Translations under genes and position numbers: made by a program
Notes under the pieces: generated by a model
What the model was told of the DNA's origin: nothing
Databases searched by the model: none
The model's input: the letters and a program-made list of their open reading frames with translations, nothing else
NCBI GenBank assembly: GCA_038328575.1
Contig: JBBQMD010000037.1
Location: forward strand, 1-27,391
Reading direction: 5' to 3'
Length of the DNA stretch: 27,391 nt
Source of the DNA: JACVCS01 sp038328575
GTDB taxonomy: Bacteria; Planctomycetota; Phycisphaerae; Phycisphaerales; UBA1924
Shown here: positions 25,946 to 27,391 of the stretch, piece after piece
Position numbering within the stretch: position 1 is the first letter of the stretch
Layout: each line of letters begins with the position of its first letter

Positions 25946-26557
25946 TCAGCGGATGTTGTCAAACCGCTTCATGGCGTTCATCGCCGAGCGCGGGGCTTGT
26001 TTCATCAGCAGGGCGATGGCGCCGGGGTCGGTCTTCTTCATTTCGAGGATCACCTTGCGAAGGTGCTCATCTCGGACTTGGGCGAAGCGCCGGAAAAGGT
26101 CTTCCAGCTCGTGGCGATTGAAGCGGGTCATGGGGTCGCGCAGCCCGGATTGGCCCGCGGCCCAGTCGATCAGCGAGCCGCCCTGCTCGCTGTAGCGATA
26201 GAGGTTGAGGGTGGCCTTGAGGCGGGCGGCGGGGGTGGTGAAGGGGTCGGTGGCGACGTCCGGTAACTTCATCATGACCTCGCGGGCGGCGACCGCCCCG
26301 CGATCGCCCAGCAACGGGTCGTCGGCCATGACGCCGGTCTCCATGGCGTGGAGCTTCGGCGCGTCGTCGGCCGGGATGAGGATGGCGATGCCCGTGGAGA
26401 GGGTTTTGACGCCAGCGCGATCGAACCGGACGGTCACGCGTTGACAGGCTTTGCCATCGTGCGAATCCGCCGTCACGGTGTTGATAACGCCGACGCCCCA
26501 CTCAGGGCGATCGAGGTGGACGACCTTGTCCCCGTACGACCATTGTTTCAGAAGCAT
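25946..26557 (-). CDS. Protein with N-terminal DUF3553/CarD-like domain
   Basis: A 203-residue protein from the ATG at 26557, with AAGGA seven bases upstream. The N-terminal ~65 residues (LKQWSYGDKVVHLDRPEWGVGVINTV, then CQRVTVRFDRAGVKTLST) form a small beta-barrel of the DUF3553/CarD/Tudor type, which binds nucleic acid or RNA polymerase in related proteins. The C-terminal part is helical and charged (LIDWAAGQSGLRDPMTRFNR, HELEDLFRRFAQVRDEHLRK) and unknown to me. A role in transcription or DNA repair is plausible, but only from the domain and the divergent position next to rpoZ. Longer frames toward 26692 lack start signals. Confidence 0.78.
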   Translation of the reverse strand: MLLKQWSYGDKVVHLDRPEWGVGVINTVTADSHDGKACQRVTVRFDRAGVKTLSTGIAILIPADDAPKLHAMETGVMADDPLLGDRGAVAAREVMMKLPDVATDPFTTPAARLKATLNLYRYSEQGGSLIDWAAGQSGLRDPMTRFNRHELEDLFRRFAQVRDEHLRKVILEMKKTDPGAIALLMKQAPRSAMNAMKRFDNIR

Positions 26558-27031
26558 CCGCGAGTCCTTGCATGCGGGCGGGGGGCCTGCGAAATGCGGC
26601 CACCCGGGGCGAAACGCCCTGGAGGGAAAAACGTCAGAGTCGTGGTCCGATGTCGCTGAGCGCCCCGCCCCTGGAACAACCGGGGCTCTCACGACGGAGA
26701 TCTTCTAGAACAATCACTGGAAGCCAAGCGACCGCTGCAAATGCAGCGCTAGCGCGGACTACCGTTTCAGAGGCGAAACGCGCCGGATGACACCGGCACA
26801 AACAGAGCGAGCAAACGCACTCCCCGAGCCCGAGTTGCCTAGTATACACCATCGGCGAGGGCCGTGGGAAATTCTACAACTTTCCACAATTCCGCGTTTA
26901 TCGGGGTGAAGATTCATATCTGGGCCGGGGGCGTTTCGTCGGTGTAGCGGGGAGCGGATGGGGCGGCGGCGGTTTCTATTGTTCGGGATGAAGACCAGCG
27001 GCGACGGCCGCGCAGATGTTTGAGGAGCACC
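26558..27031. promoter_or_regulatory. Divergent promoter region with several small hairpins
   Basis: It separates the DUF3553-like gene (minus) from rpoZ (plus). TATACT (26841-26846, minus) is the best -10 box, though its -35 is poor. Between it and the DUF3553-like start lie three consecutive stems: CGCTGC/GCAGCG (26733-26748), CGTTTC/GAAACG (26763-26780) and GCCGG/CCGGC (26782-26797). A bulged inverted repeat GTGGGAAA/TTTCCAC spans 26864-26887. GAGGAG at 27022-27027 is the rpoZ ribosome binding site. Confidence 0.4.
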
Positions 27032-27277
27032 ATGATCGAAGCCCTGAAGAGTGACGAGATCATCAACAAGGTCGGTGGCCGGTTCAAGCTCACGGTGTTG
27101 ATCCAGAAGCGGCTTGTGCAGTTGATGGACGGCGCGCGTCCAATGGTTGAGCGGAACGGCCGGAGCGACCTTGAGTTGGTGATCGAGGAAATTCTGCAGG
27201 ACAAGATCGTGCCGGTGTTCGATGACACGGACCCGGAGTTCAAGGCGGCGATCCCGGATTGGAAGCCGCGGGCGTGA
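27032..27277 (+). CDS. rpoZ: DNA-directed RNA polymerase subunit omega
   Basis: An 81-residue protein starting MIEALKSDEIINKVGGRFKL, with TVLIQKRLVQLMDGARPMVE and DLELVIEEILQDKI matching the omega fold. Omega stabilises the beta' subunit and helps assemble RNA polymerase; in many bacteria it also forms part of a ppGpp site. GAGGAG at 27022-27027 sets the ATG at 27032; an upstream in-frame TTG at 27020 is not needed. The C-terminus (DDTDPEFKAAIPDWKPRA) is a short acidic/basic tail. The partner gene downstream, often coaBC or gmk relatives elsewhere, is beyond the window. Confidence 0.93.
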   Translation: MIEALKSDEIINKVGGRFKLTVLIQKRLVQLMDGARPMVERNGRSDLELVIEEILQDKIVPVFDDTDPEFKAAIPDWKPRA

Positions 27278-27391
27278 ATGGGTTGGGGGTGATGGTGAGT
27301 ATGTGGTGATGGATTGGTGAACGCGGTTACGTGCGCAGGGTTGTCGCGTGCGCGGGCGCGGCGCGAGCGCGATGATGTTGGTTGGGACGCG
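27278..27391. other. Right-edge sequence after rpoZ
   Basis: GTG-rich low-complexity sequence, then a GC-rich stretch with GCGCG words. An ATGATG near 27372 could begin a gene continuing beyond the window, but only a few codons are visible and no product can be assigned. Confidence 0.3.

Overview
The window looks like chromosomal DNA from a GC-rich planctomycete, most likely of the Phycisphaerae. The inference rests on pseudopilin-type secreted proteins starting with the FTLIELLVVIAIIALL helix, a long divergent membrane pyrophosphatase, many Ala/Pro-rich secreted proteins and loosely packed housekeeping genes. No phage, insertion sequence, CRISPR array or classical defence island was seen. 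All family names come from motif recognition by eye; no search was run.

Layout. (1) 1-2646: two tandem, same-strand paralogous membrane proteins of unknown function. The first is cut by the left edge and partly AT-rich; the two share a nearly identical 3' module. (2) 2696-4037: bL31 (rpmE) and a membrane-anchored SGNH/GDSL-type hydrolase whose start region holds a terminator-like hairpin. (3) 4089-7856: cobalamin-dependent methionine synthase (metH), with a candidate promoter and a palindrome that could be an operator. (4) 7935-9180, minus: a MoxR ATPase, and a tRNA with a cysteine anticodon and U73 but a long, serine-like variable arm. (5) 9526-10191: a secreted Ala/Pro-rich protein. (6) 10211-15228, minus: stand-alone nuoH, a terminator, membrane pyrophosphatase (hppA, probable TTG start) with a 17-bp perfect hairpin upstream, and bS21 (rpsU) with a polyglycine tail. 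(7) 15520-16841: a YacP/NYN-type nuclease overlapping a lipoprotein gene. (8) 16862-19246, minus: a likely operon of two pseudopilin-like proteins and a small membrane protein. (9) 19659-23420: pterin carbinolamine dehydratase (minus), a divergent GluQ-like synthetase coupled to a DUF192 protein, and a SpoIIE-type phosphatase. (10) 23589-26557, minus: a secreted TPR-like protein, a coiled-coil protein and a DUF3553/CarD-like protein. (11) 27032-27277: RNA polymerase omega (rpoZ).

Most genes are core metabolism, translation, transcription or energy conservation (nuoH and hppA both move ions across the membrane) rather than one pathway. The most unusual signals are the type II tRNA-Cys, the tandem membrane paralogs with a homogenised 3' end, the GluQ-like enzyme with a lost zinc site, and islands of short tandem repeats at gene boundaries.
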